A stretch of 10,476 bases of DNA from Pseudomonadota bacterium (GTDB lineage: Bacteria > Pseudomonadota > Gammaproteobacteria > Burkholderiales > Burkholderiaceae_B): contig JAEWEH010000316.1 of the NCBI GenBank assembly GCA_023389535.1, forward strand, positions 1 through 10,476, read 5' to 3'. Shown in pieces: positions 1-7,161 of this stretch. The translations under genes were made by a program, and so were the position numbers. The notes below the pieces were generated by a model. That model was not told the origin of the DNA, did not search any database, and saw nothing but the letters and a program-made list of their open reading frames with translations. The first letter of the stretch is position 1. Each line of letters starts with the position of its first letter.

Positions 1-1083
1 GTCTTCATGACGATGATCACCGGCGACGGCTACGGCGGCCTGGAACATCGCGCATCGACCGCGCTGATGGCGGGGCGCAACGACTTGCCAACGGTCGGGA
101 GGGAGCAGGCGGGCGAAGGCTACCAGACATTCCTGGGTCTGGTCAGCCACGAATACTTCCATACCTGGAACGTCAAGCGCATCAAGCCGGCCGCCTTCGC
201 TCCTTACGATCTGGGCCGCGAAAACCATACGCAATTGCTGTGGCTGTTCGAAGGCTTCACGTCCTACTACGATGACTTGTTGCTGCTGCGTTCCGGTGTC
301 ATTGCCGAGTCCGACTATCTGCGCATGCTGGGCAAAACCATCAGCAACGTGCAGCGCGGCGCGGGCCGCCTGAAACAAAGCGTGGCCGAAAGTTCTTTTG
401 ACGCCTGGACACGCTACTACAAGCAGGACGAAAACTCGCCCAACGCGCTGGTCAGTTACTACACCAAGGGTTCTCTGGTGGCTCTGGGGCTGGACATTAC
501 CGTGCGCCAGGCTACGGGCGGGACGCGCTCGCTGGACGATGTGATGCAGTTGTTGTGGACGCGCTATGGGCGCGACTTTTACCAGGGCAGCCCCCGCGGC
601 ATCAGCGAAGCCGCCATGCCGCGACTGATCAAGGCGGCGACAGGCGTCGACGTGTCCGATTTCCTCGCGCGATATGTATACGGCCGCGAAGATGTGCCGC
701 TGGATCGCCTGCTGCCGCTGCAAGGCATCTCGATGACATGGAAGCCCGCCTCGGATGCACCCTCGCTGGATGTGCGTCTGCGCACCGCCCATGGCGAAAC
801 CCAAATCGCCACCGTGTATGAAGGTGGGGCAGCCCATGCGGGGGCAGCCCATGCTGGAGCCAACGCGAACGGAGGCTTGTCCGCCGGCGACATCCTAGTC
901 GCCATTGACGGACTACGTGTGACTGACAGCGCCCCGGTCGACCGCCTGCTGCGCACCTATCAGCCGGGCGACATAGTTACCGTGCATGTGTTCCGCCGAG
1001 ACGAGTTGCGCGCCTTCCCGGTGAAGCTGAACGCGTCGCCTGCGACCGAGTGCGTCCTGGAGCGTGTCCGCGACGCTGATTGA
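1..1083 (+). CDS. M61 family (glycyl aminopeptidase-like) metallopeptidase with C-terminal PDZ domain, 5'-truncated
   Basis: This is the C-terminal part of a zinc metallopeptidase of the M61 family. The frame is open to the left edge, so the in-frame ATG at 7 is very unlikely to be the real start; family members are usually about 600 residues and some 200 or more are missing. Numbering from that ATG, the GYGGLEH segment (8-14) corresponds to the substrate-recognition strand, HEYFH (48-52) is the HExxH zinc site, and E82 in FEGFTSYYDD is the likely third zinc ligand. The stretch SVAESSFDAW...YYTKG is also typical. A PDZ-like domain follows at about 265-340 with GLSAGDILVAIDG. Its loop carries a duplicated GAAHA unit (274-283). 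Cellular location cannot be judged because the N-terminus is absent. The family call is firm; the physiological substrate is unknown. The gene converges on the FAD oxidoreductase. Confidence 0.93.
   Translation, partial: VFMTMITGDGYGGLEHRASTALMAGRNDLPTVGREQAGEGYQTFLGLVSHEYFHTWNVKRIKPAAFAPYDLGRENHTQLLWLFEGFTSYYDDLLLLRSGVIAESDYLRMLGKTISNVQRGAGRLKQSVAESSFDAWTRYYKQDENSPNALVSYYTKGSLVALGLDITVRQATGGTRSLDDVMQLLWTRYGRDFYQGSPRGISEAAMPRLIKAATGVDVSDFLARYVYGREDVPLDRLLPLQGISMTWKPASDAPSLDVRLRTAHGETQIATVYEGGAAHAGAAHAGANANGGLSAGDILVAIDGLRVTDSAPVDRLLRTYQPGDIVTVHVFRRDELRAFPVKLNASPATECVLERVRDAD
826..855 (+). repeat. 15-bp in-frame tandem duplication in the PDZ domain
   Basis: Two adjacent copies, GGGGCAGCCCATGCG at 826-840 and GGGGCAGCCCATGCT at 841-855, differ only in the last base. 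They encode GAAHA-GAAHA between the first PDZ strand (VYEGG) and the GLSAGD carboxylate-binding region. The period is a multiple of three, so the frame is kept. This looks like a slippage duplication. Confidence 0.85.
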
Positions 1084-1086
1084 AGC

Positions 1087-1124
1087 GGGCGGTGGGTAGC
1101 GGCGCACCGCCCTTCATGCGCCGG
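1087..1124. terminator. Possible bidirectional stem-loop between convergent genes
   Basis: GGGCGGTG (1087-1094) is an exact inverted repeat of CACCGCCC (1105-1112) with a 10-base loop. An overlapping alternative stem is CGGCGCA (1100-1106) with TGCGCCG (1117-1123). Both lie in the 51-base gap between the peptidase stop and the oxidoreductase stop, where a terminator is expected. Neither is followed by a good T-tract in either direction, so intrinsic termination is only a guess. Confidence 0.35.
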
Positions 1125-1134
1125 CTGATCGCGT

Positions 1135-2091
1135 TCACGCCACCGCTTCGATACGGGCCTGTATCGCTTTGGCGGCCGTCACGCCGTCTGCCAGCGCCGT
1201 GACCACACAGGGGTGTTGGCGCTGGGCGACTTCACCTATCGCGTACACGCCCGGCACACTGGTCTGTGCCGTCTCCATATCAGTGGCAATAAACCCTTGT
1301 GCGCTGCGCTGCAATCCCAGTGCCACGGCGAAGTCGATACAAGGTTCCCAGCCGTAGAACACCAGGATCAGATCGTAGGCCTCGCCGTTGACCATCCTGG
1401 CGTCCGGATCAATGGTATAGCTGCCCGCGTGCACGAGAGCCGGATCGAGATTGCGCACGAATTGCCGCTGCGCACGGATATTGCGCGCGAACAATCGCAA
1501 GCTGCCCGCACCATGTTCCAGCGCATATAAAGCGTTCTCGAAGGCATTGTCGCCGCCTCCAAGGACCGCAACCTTCTTGCCGCGAAAGTCCTGCGCGACG
1601 ATATGCCGCCCCGGGCCGATCAGCACGCCTTCCGACGACTCGCCAAGCGCCAGCCGCTGGAGCGCCGGCTCCCGACCCTGCTGAACCTGGTCCGGCGCAT
1701 CGCCTGCACGTACACCCAGCCCTCGCGCGCGCACGCCGGTGGCCAGCACCAAGTGACGCGCGCATACGATGTCGCCGCCGCCGTGTAGACTCACCGCAAA
1801 CCCTTCGTCGTCCGTCTGCACTTTGCTGGCGCGCGACGACAGCAGCACGGGAACGTCGGCTTGCCTTGCACTGAGGGCCAGGTTGTTCGCCACCTGCGTA
1901 CCCGTTAACCCGGGCAAAGAAGCATTCCATGGATCCAGGAAGGGGTTATTCCGGCACAGCCCGCCCAGGGCGTCCGCCGCTTCGATCAAGATGGGCTTCA
2001 GGCCCAGTCGCGCCAGCCAGATGGCGCACGAAACCCCCGCCGGCCCACCACCGACGATCGCCGCGTCATACACCTTGCTGCCTGTACTCAT
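1135..2091 (-). CDS. NAD(P)/FAD-dependent oxidoreductase, thioredoxin-reductase-like fold without CxxC
   Basis: This is a 318-residue flavoprotein of the pyridine nucleotide-disulfide oxidoreductase superfamily, likely cytosolic. I start it at the ATG at 2091 because the protein then begins MSTGSKVYDAAIVGGGPAG, with the Rossmann motif at the usual distance; an in-frame ATG at 2121 would add ten unlikely residues. The FAD-binding GGGPAG is at 14-19, a GG...NPF..PW...PG flavin-contacting segment at 43-61, ATG at 117-119, a second nucleotide-binding motif GGGDNA at 178-183, and a C-terminal GVYAIGEV at 281-288. Layout and length match thioredoxin reductases and TrxR-like ferredoxin-NADP reductases, but the CATC motif expected just before the NAD(P) domain is absent and no CxxC occurs anywhere. 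The FAD-contacting Asp of the usual GD motif is Glu (E287). It is probably a reductase for a non-thioredoxin acceptor; the partner is unknown. It is divergent from folB. Confidence 0.85.
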   Translation of the reverse strand: MSTGSKVYDAAIVGGGPAGVSCAIWLARLGLKPILIEAADALGGLCRNNPFLDPWNASLPGLTGTQVANNLALSARQADVPVLLSSRASKVQTDDEGFAVSLHGGGDIVCARHLVLATGVRARGLGVRAGDAPDQVQQGREPALQRLALGESSEGVLIGPGRHIVAQDFRGKKVAVLGGGDNAFENALYALEHGAGSLRLFARNIRAQRQFVRNLDPALVHAGSYTIDPDARMVNGEAYDLILVFYGWEPCIDFAVALGLQRSAQGFIATDMETAQTSVPGVYAIGEVAQRQHPCVVTALADGVTAAKAIQARIEAVA

Positions 2092-2110
2092 ATGCTGTCC
2101 GACCATCCCC

Positions 2111-2128
2111 CGCGGCCACACTGCCGCG
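2111..2128. promoter_or_regulatory. Dyad in the divergent oxidoreductase/folB intergenic region
   Basis: CGCGGC (2111-2116) and GCCGCG (2123-2128) form an exact inverted repeat with a 6-base spacer. It sits 20 bases upstream of the oxidoreductase ATG and covers the possible -35 element of folB. It could be a protein-binding site or chance in GC-rich DNA. Confidence 0.25.
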
Positions 2129-2143
2129 CTAAAGCACTACAAT
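2115..2143 (+). promoter_or_regulatory. Candidate sigma70-type promoter for folB-ttcA
   Basis: TACAAT at 2138-2143 matches the -10 consensus in five of six bases. The hexamer 17 bases upstream (2115-2120, GCCACA) is a poor -35 match, three of six. Transcription would begin near 2150, giving a leader of about 19 bases before folB. No better candidate was seen in the 77-base divergent gap. Confidence 0.35.
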
Positions 2144-2168
2144 TCCCCAATTCTACAAGGCTTACACC

Positions 2169-2528
2169 ATGCCCACCCGACGCATCTTCTTCAGCCAGCT
2201 GGCCCTGGACGCACGCATAGGCATTCTGGAACACGAGCTGCGCGCCACCCAACCCTTGCATATCGACGCCGAATTCGACGTGGATATCGAACACACCGTT
2301 CATGACCAGGACATTCATACCGTCCTGGACTATCGCCTGCTGCGCCAAGCCATCGTCGACGAATGCACCAAAGCCCATGTGAATTTGCTGGAAACCCTGA
2401 TAGAACGCGTCGCTGACCGAATACAGGGCGAATTCCCAATGGTCAAGGCCTTGAAAATCCGCATCAGCAAGCCCCTGGCCTTTTCAGATTGCGCCGCCGT
2501 AGGCATAGAGCTGCAACGCAGCCGCTGA
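2169..2528 (+). CDS. folB: Dihydroneopterin aldolase
   Basis: FolB converts 7,8-dihydroneopterin to 6-hydroxymethyl-7,8-dihydropterin and glycolaldehyde in the cytosolic folate pathway. The 119-residue length is normal for the family. The active-site residues known from Staphylococcus aureus FolB (Glu22, Tyr54, Glu74, Lys100) have clear counterparts here: E23 in GILEHE, Y55 in VLDYRLL, E75 in VNLLETL and K101 in RISKP. The IGILEHE opening, NLLE helix and closing VGIELQR strand are all typical. An AAGG (2157-2160) lies 8 bases before the ATG and serves as ribosome-binding site. ttcA follows after 20 bases on the same strand, so the two are probably co-transcribed. A related epimerase activity, as in FolX, cannot be excluded by sequence, but aldolase is the better fit. 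Confidence 0.93.
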   Translation: MPTRRIFFSQLALDARIGILEHELRATQPLHIDAEFDVDIEHTVHDQDIHTVLDYRLLRQAIVDECTKAHVNLLETLIERVADRIQGEFPMVKALKIRISKPLAFSDCAAVGIELQRSR

Positions 2529-2548
2529 ATCATTTCCTTATCACCGCC

Positions 2549-3622
2549 ATGCAAGCAGAATCCCTTATTTCCAACGTCGACGCCACCCAACCCGCCGGTC
2601 CAGACAGCCATGCGGGCGCCGAACGGCGCCGGGCGCAGATGCGGCGCATCAGTGAAAACAAGCTGTCCAAGCGCCTGATACGTGAAACCGGCCGTGCGAT
2701 TGCCGACTTCAACATGATAGAAGATGGCGACAAGGTCATGGTGTGCCTGTCGGGCGGCAAAGATTCCTACAGCATGCTGGACATCTTGCTGACCCTGAAA
2801 GCACGCGCCCCCATCAAGTTCGACATCATCGCCGTCAACCTGGACCAGAAGCAGCCCGGCTTCCCGGACCATATTCTGCCGGACTACCTGCGGTCGCTGA
2901 ATGTGCCCTTCCATATCGAAACCCAGGACACTTATTCCATCGTCACCCGCGTCATCCCCGAGGGCAAGACCATGTGCTCGCTGTGTTCGCGGCTGCGCCG
3001 CGGCATCCTCTACCGGGTTGCCACGGAATTGGGCGCGACGAAGATTGCTCTGGGCCATCACCGCGACGACATACTGGGCACTTTCTTCCTGAACCTGTTC
3101 TACGGCGGACGCATGAAGGCCATGCCGCCCAAGCTCATGTCGGACGACGGCAAGCATATTGTCATCCGGCCGCTTGCCTATATTCCGGAAAAGGACTTGA
3201 TCGCCTATTCGGAACTGAAGCAATTCCCCATCATTCCCTGCAATCTGTGCGGTTCGCAGGAAAACCTGAAACGCAAGGAAGTCAGCCGCATGGTGGCCGA
3301 ATGGGACAAAAAATTCCCCGGACGGTCCTGGAACGTATTCGGTGCGCTGTCACGCGTAGTATCCAGTCACCTGATGGACCGCGAGCTGTTTGATTTTGCC
3401 AGCCTTGCGCCCACCGGCGTGGCCGATGCCAACGGGGATACCGCTTTCGATGCGGAAGATTTCCACACGCCCTGGGCCGCTGCCGCCATCCCGCAAGACG
3501 AAGCCGACGGTATCGACGATGTCGAAGCCACCGCTACCGCGACAAACAGCAAGCCGCTCGAAGCAACGGCGGCTCAGCGCACGCCTACAGTCGTCGCCAG
3601 AACCATAGCCGCCAAAGCCTAG
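2549..3622 (+). CDS. ttcA: tRNA 2-thiocytidine(32) synthetase TtcA
   Basis: TtcA uses ATP and an Fe-S cluster to thiolate cytidine 32 in the anticodon loop of some tRNAs. The PP-loop ATP-pyrophosphatase motif SGGKDS is at 68-73. The cluster-binding cysteines are visible in CSLC (143-146, within [18 protein letters not shown]) and PCNLC (231-234), and LGHHRDD is at 168-174. These match Escherichia coli TtcA almost word for word. I use the ATG at 2549, 20 bases after folB; an in-frame ATG at 2489 lies inside folB and adds an arginine-rich stretch unlike the family. No clear Shine-Dalgarno precedes it, so translation may be coupled to folB. The product is 357 residues against about 311 in E. coli: the N-terminus is about 20 residues longer, and an Ala/Thr-rich tail (about 315-357) follows the conserved core. 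A strong terminator lies downstream. Confidence 0.95.
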   Translation: MQAESLISNVDATQPAGPDSHAGAERRRAQMRRISENKLSKRLIRETGRAIADFNMIEDGDKVMVCLSGGKDSYSMLDILLTLKARAPIKFDIIAVNLDQKQPGFPDHILPDYLRSLNVPFHIETQDTYSIVTRVIPEGKTMCSLCSRLRRGILYRVATELGATKIALGHHRDDILGTFFLNLFYGGRMKAMPPKLMSDDGKHIVIRPLAYIPEKDLIAYSELKQFPIIPCNLCGSQENLKRKEVSRMVAEWDKKFPGRSWNVFGALSRVVSSHLMDRELFDFASLAPTGVADANGDTAFDAEDFHTPWAAAAIPQDEADGIDDVEATATATNSKPLEATAAQRTPTVVARTIAAKA

Positions 3623-3731
3623 GCCCGGCTGTTCCGTGCTTGTTTCGTGCAGGCGTACGCCCCATCCGGCGGCGCGCCTGTTCCGTCCATTCGAGCAAGG
3701 GGAAATCTCCGGGATGTTACCCTTTTAGGGG

Positions 3732-3757
3732 AAAAGCACGCGCCTACGTGCTTTTTT
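3732..3757 (+). terminator. Rho-independent terminator after folB-ttcA
   Basis: AAAAGCACG (3732-3740) pairs perfectly with CGTGCTTTT (3747-3755) around a 6-base loop, followed by a run of T to 3757. This is a textbook intrinsic terminator about 110 bases after the ttcA stop. It also lies just 32 bases before the start of the channel gene. The A-tract on the left arm would let it work on the other strand too. AAAAG can alternatively pair with CTTTT at 3722-3726, a mutually exclusive hairpin. Confidence 0.85.
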
Positions 3758-3775
3758 CATTTTGCACACCAGAAA

Positions 3776-3781
3776 AGGGAG
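3776..3781 (+). promoter_or_regulatory. Shine-Dalgarno site that fixes the channel-gene start
   Basis: AGGGAG lies 8 bases before the GTG at 3790. It decides in favour of this GTG over the in-frame ATG at 3640, which would place the terminator inside coding sequence and hide the signal peptide. Confidence 0.75.
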
Positions 3782-3789
3782 AAAGACTC

Positions 3790-6186
3790 GTGACACCCTC
3801 ATCTCCGCTCCGACAGCGACTGCTGTCCTTGGCATCCGCCACGTTGCTGCTGTTCAGCTTGTTGTGGGCCGGCCTGTCTGCTGCCGCCCAAGCCGAACAG
3901 ACGCGTGCCACCGACCCTGCGTCCTACGCGGCCTTGGCGGAGCTTTTGGCAAACGATACATCGCGAAAGCAGTTGATCGAAGACTTGCGCGCCATGGCGC
4001 AGTCCGACGCCACGCAAAAAACGGATTCCGCGGCCACCCAAGACGCCGATCATCCCACGGGCATGCTCGCCCTGGTCTCTGACGAGAATGGGGAACCGGC
4101 GGTGTCGCAGCGCCTGGCCCAGGGTCTGCAGGCCTTTACGGCCAGCCTCGCAGCGGACTTTGAACAAACGACCGATGTGTTGGGCGACTTGGCTCGAGGC
4201 GATGCCCGGTCCGTGGATAGAATGGAACGCTGGTGGCCGGCGCTGCAAGCGCTGCTGATTGCGTTGGCGGCCGTGCTCGGGGCCTATTTTCTGTTGCGCA
4301 TGCTGGCGGCCCAGGGTTTTGCCCGGCTGAACACCTGGATACACAAGAAGGAAGGTTCCAGCCAGGACGAGGCGGCGCGCACTGCAGCGCGGGCGGACCA
4401 TGGCATGGGCAGGCTGCGCAAGCTGACGCTCAGCCGCAAGTTGGTCGGCGTGCTGGCGGCATTGCTCATAGACCTGGCAGCCACCGCGCTGGCCGCCCTG
4501 GCAGGCTATGTCATCGTATTGGCGTTGGCAGAGGGCAGCCGATCGGAATTGGTGCTGGCCTTTCAGTTCCTGAGCGCCTTCGTCATGATCGAGGCCGCCA
4601 AGGCCATCGCGCGCGGGGTCTTCGCGACGCGTTATGATCGGTTGCGGCTGCTCCCGCTACGCCCCGATACGGCCCGTTATTGGAACCATAGCATCAGCCT
4701 GCTGATAGGCCTGACCGGTTACTGCCTGTTGGTCATCGTACCGGTGACGCAAGCCATTTTCGCGCCCTCCATCGGTCGGCTGCTGGGCCTGGCCATCATG
4801 CTCTGCGTTTATATCTACGGAATTCGGGTGGTGTGGAGCCAGCGCCTTGCGGTCAAAGCAGGCCTTGACGAATGGGCACAGAGGGCCGAGATGGCCGTCT
4901 TCGGTACCCTGATACGTACGCTGGCAAGGACCTGGCACATCCTGGCTTTGGCGTATTTCACCATCCTGCTGGTCGTCAGTCAGGCCGATCAACAGCAGGC
5001 CCTGGCCTTCATGATGCGAGCCACCGCGCAATCCTTGCTGGCCGCGGGCATCGGCGCATTGTTGGCGGCCGGCCTGTCAGCCTTGGCCGCAAGACATATT
5101 TCCCTGCCAGAGCACTGGCGCACCGGCTTTCCGCTGCTTGAAAACCGGATCAACGCTTATGTGCCGGCGGCACTGCGCGGCATGCGACTGTTGATCACGG
5201 TCATTGTCGCCCTGATCATTCTGGACGCCTGGCATGCCTTTGACCTGGGCGCCTGGCTGGCCTCCCCCGGCGGACAGGCAGCCGTCGCGCTGGTATTGCG
5301 CCTAAGCGTGATCCTGGCCATCGCCGCACTGACCTGGACGGTATTGGCCAGTCTCATCGAACATCGGCTGGGCGCGTCGTCGGGCCCACGCAAAGCCAGT
5401 GAAAGGGAAAAAACCTTGCTCATGCTGTTTCGCAATGCGGCCGCGATCGTCATCTGCACCATGACCATATTGATCGTGCTGTCGCAAATCGGCATTGATG
5501 TGGGGCCGCTGATCGCCGGCGCCGGCGTCGCGGGCCTGGCCATTGGTTTCGGCGCGCAGAAGCTGGTCCAGGACGTGATCAGCGGCGTATTCATTCAGTT
5601 GGAGAACGGCATGAACCAGAACGACATCGTGGAAGTCGCGGGACTGTTCGGGACCGTCGAGAAAATCACCATACGGTCGGTCGCCCTGCGCACGCTGGAC
5701 GGCGGCTACCATCTGATACCGTTTTCAGCCATCGACAAAGTCAGCAACCATACACGCGACTATGGCTACCACTATGGCGAATACTATGTTGCCCATCGGG
5801 AAAATGTGGATGATGCCGTCGCCCAGCTAAGGCTGGCTTTCAAAGACTTGATGGCGGACGCCGCATTGGCCGCGCAAGTGCTGTCCGACATAGACATTCC
5901 CGGTGTCACAGCGCTGGATCAGCACGGCTTCCGCATCCGGGTGTTGATCAAGACCACGCCCGGCAACCAATGGATGATACAGCGCGGCTTCAACCGATTG
6001 GTCAAGCAACGCTTTGATGCCGCCGGCATAGAACTGCCCTATCCCCAGACCGTACTGCATTTCGGCCGGGACAAGACAGGATATGCCGCGCCGGTGGACG
6101 TGCGCGCCGTGGATACCCTGCAGCAGGCGCAGCAATCTGCACCGGCAGCCGGGCAGACGATGCGTCCGGCGCTGGATACACCATAA
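3790..6186 (+). CDS. Large mechanosensitive channel of the MscS family (YbiO-like)
   Basis: This inner-membrane channel of 798 residues should open under membrane tension to release solutes on osmotic downshock. It starts with GTG behind a good ribosome-binding site. Residues 1-35 form a signal peptide with likely cleavage after AQA. A polar, probably periplasmic region follows (36-150). About ten hydrophobic helices follow, near 153-175, 218-248, 254-275, 301-322, 331-349, 380-400, 415-437, 464-482, 496-522 and 547-568. The pore helix is at about 572-596 (Gly/Ala-rich GPLIAGAGVAGLAIGFGAQ). The MscS beta domain is at 600-650, with FIQLENGMNQNDIVEV and GTVEKITIRSVALR, followed by a cytoplasmic alpha/beta domain to about 770. 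Pore and beta domain resemble E. coli YbiO (741 residues) more than small MscS. The C-terminal 25 residues are Gln/Ala-rich and probably disordered. No clear promoter was found. The gene converges on ubiX. Confidence 0.92.
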   Translation: MTPSSPLRQRLLSLASATLLLFSLLWAGLSAAAQAEQTRATDPASYAALAELLANDTSRKQLIEDLRAMAQSDATQKTDSAATQDADHPTGMLALVSDENGEPAVSQRLAQGLQAFTASLAADFEQTTDVLGDLARGDARSVDRMERWWPALQALLIALAAVLGAYFLLRMLAAQGFARLNTWIHKKEGSSQDEAARTAARADHGMGRLRKLTLSRKLVGVLAALLIDLAATALAALAGYVIVLALAEGSRSELVLAFQFLSAFVMIEAAKAIARGVFATRYDRLRLLPLRPDTARYWNHSISLLIGLTGYCLLVIVPVTQAIFAPSIGRLLGLAIMLCVYIYGIRVVWSQRLAVKAGLDEWAQRAEMAVFGTLIRTLARTWHILALAYFTILLVVSQADQQQALAFMMRATAQSLLAAGIGALLAAGLSALAARHISLPEHWRTGFPLLENRINAYVPAALRGMRLLITVIVALIILDAWHAFDLGAWLASPGGQAAVALVLRLSVILAIAALTWTVLASLIEHRLGASSGPRKASEREKTLLMLFRNAAAIVICTMTILIVLSQIGIDVGPLIAGAGVAGLAIGFGAQKLVQDVISGVFIQLENGMNQNDIVEVAGLFGTVEKITIRSVALRTLDGGYHLIPFSAIDKVSNHTRDYGYHYGEYYVAHRENVDDAVAQLRLAFKDLMADAALAAQVLSDIDIPGVTALDQHGFRIRVLIKTTPGNQWMIQRGFNRLVKQRFDAAGIELPYPQTVLHFGRDKTGYAAPVDVRAVDTLQQAQQSAPAAGQTMRPALDTP

Positions 6187-6206
6187 GGAGATTAACGCCG
6201 AAACAA

Positions 6207-6228
6207 GCGCCGCATTAAATCGCGGCGC
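6207..6228 (-). terminator. Hairpin closing the hemA-ubiX operon
   Basis: GCGCCGC (6207-6213) and GCGGCGC (6222-6228) are exact inverted repeats with an 8-base loop, directly after the ubiX stop. Read on the minus strand the stem is followed by TTGTTT, a modest U-tract, so it should terminate ubiX. Read on the plus strand it lies 20 bases after the channel stop but has no T-run. Confidence 0.55.
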
Positions 6229-6229
6229 C

Positions 6230-6814
6230 TCAGTGCCCGGTTGCCGCCACGCCTTCCCAATGCGGACCTGGCACATGGATGTCGAATAGTTCGAGTACCC
6301 GGGCCACCGTGTGGTCCACCATTTCGTCCAGGCTTTTGGGATGGTGATAAAACGCGGGCAGTGGCGGGAAGATGATGCCCCCCATTTCCGTCACCGCCGT
6401 CATGTTGCGCAAATGCGCAAGGTTCAAAGGCGTTTCGCGCACCATCATGACCAGACGGCGGCGTTCCTTCAGGGTGACGTCCGCAGCGCGCGTGATCAGG
6501 TTGTCGGAAAAGCCATGGGCGACCGCAGCCAGGGTGCGCATCGAGCACGGCACGACGACCATGCCGGCGGTGGCAAATCCACCGCTGGACAAGGTGGCGC
6601 CGACATCACGAAAGCTATAGACCCTGTCCGCCAGCGCATGAACGTCCTGTCGGGATAAATTCAATTCATACTTGATGTTGAGCACACCGGGTGGGGACAC
6701 CACCAGGTGCGACTCGACATCGTCCACGCCGCGCAGCGCCTGCAGCAGGCGCACGGCATAAATGGCGCCTGTGGCGCCTGTTACGCCGACAACCAGCCGC
6801 CGCTTGGCGCTCAC
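6230..6814 (-). CDS. ubiX: Flavin prenyltransferase UbiX
   Basis: UbiX joins a dimethylallyl group to FMN to make prenylated FMN, the cofactor of the UbiD decarboxylase in ubiquinone synthesis. The 194-residue protein matches E. coli UbiX (189 residues) along its length. GVTGATGAIYAVRLLQ (10-25) forms the flavin-phosphate loop. SSGGFATAGMVVVPCSMRTLA (77-97) and RAADVTLKERRRLVMMVRETPL (109-130) are the central signature. PPLPAFYHHPKSLDEMVD (150-167) is the conserved C-terminal part. The start is GTG at 6814-6812, which overlaps the grxD stop in a GTGA arrangement, so translation is probably coupled. It is the last gene of the apparent operon. The Pad1-type homologue that works on phenolic acids has the same chemistry and cannot be separated by sequence; no ubiD lies in this window. 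Confidence 0.95.
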   Translation of the reverse strand: MSAKRRLVVGVTGATGAIYAVRLLQALRGVDDVESHLVVSPPGVLNIKYELNLSRQDVHALADRVYSFRDVGATLSSGGFATAGMVVVPCSMRTLAAVAHGFSDNLITRAADVTLKERRRLVMMVRETPLNLAHLRNMTAVTEMGGIIFPPLPAFYHHPKSLDEMVDHTVARVLELFDIHVPGPHWEGVAATGH

Positions 6815-7137
6815 TCCACTGCCCCGGCCTCTTTCAGCAGGGTAGCCAGTTCACCGTTTTCGTACATTTCCGCAATGATGTCGGAACCGCCGATGAATTC
6901 GCCACTGACGTACAGCTGCGGTATGGTGGGCCAGTTCGAGTATTCCTTGATCCCCTGGCGCACCAGGTCGTCTTCGAGCACATTGACCGTCACCAGCTTG
7001 GTAACGCCGGACGCCTTCAGCACCTGTATGGCACGACCCGAAAACCCACATTGGGGAAATTGGGCACTGCCTTTCATAAACAATACGACAGGGTTGGCCG
7101 TGACCGTTTCACGAATAAAATCTTGAACTTCGCTCAT
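6811..7137 (-). CDS. grxD: Monothiol glutaredoxin, Grx4/GrxD type (CGFS)
   Basis: This is a 108-residue cytosolic monothiol glutaredoxin. Family members bind a [2Fe-2S] cluster between two monomers with glutathione and pass clusters to apoproteins or BolA-type partners. The CGFS active site is at 30-33 (PQCGFSGRA), the conserved lysine at 22 in FMKG, the cis-proline segment WPTIPQLYV at 69-77 and the glutathione-binding GGSD near 83-86. Length matches the single-domain bacterial class. AGAGAG at 7147-7142, a few bases before the ATG, is a likely ribosome-binding site. It lies 24 bases after prmC and overlaps ubiX by 4 bases. The operon neighbours do not themselves require Fe-S clusters; the nearby ttcA, on the other strand, does. 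Confidence 0.95.
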   Translation of the reverse strand: MSEVQDFIRETVTANPVVLFMKGSAQFPQCGFSGRAIQVLKASGVTKLVTVNVLEDDLVRQGIKEYSNWPTIPQLYVSGEFIGGSDIIAEMYENGELATLLKEAGAVE

Positions 7138-7161
7138 GATGCTCTCTATTCCACGAAAAAA

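Noticed and set aside
2130..2158. Possible minus-strand promoter for the oxidoreductase using TTGTAG as -35
   Set aside because: The hexamer at the right spacing (GCTTTA) matches the -10 consensus poorly, so no promoter is claimed.
2489..2548. Upstream ATG start for ttcA inside folB
   Set aside because: It adds about 20 Arg/His-rich residues unlike TtcA N-termini and overlaps folB by 40 bases. The ATG at 2549 fits better.
2330..3223. Long open frame of 297 codons on the minus strand opposite folB and ttcA
   Set aside because: It lies antisense to two clearly conserved genes, crosses the folB-ttcA junction, resembles no family I know and has no ribosome-binding site of note. GC-rich codon use readily produces such frames.
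3640..3789. Upstream ATG start for the channel gene
   Set aside because: It would place a strong terminator hairpin in coding sequence and put 50 polar residues before a normal signal peptide. The GTG at 3790 has a well-spaced Shine-Dalgarno.
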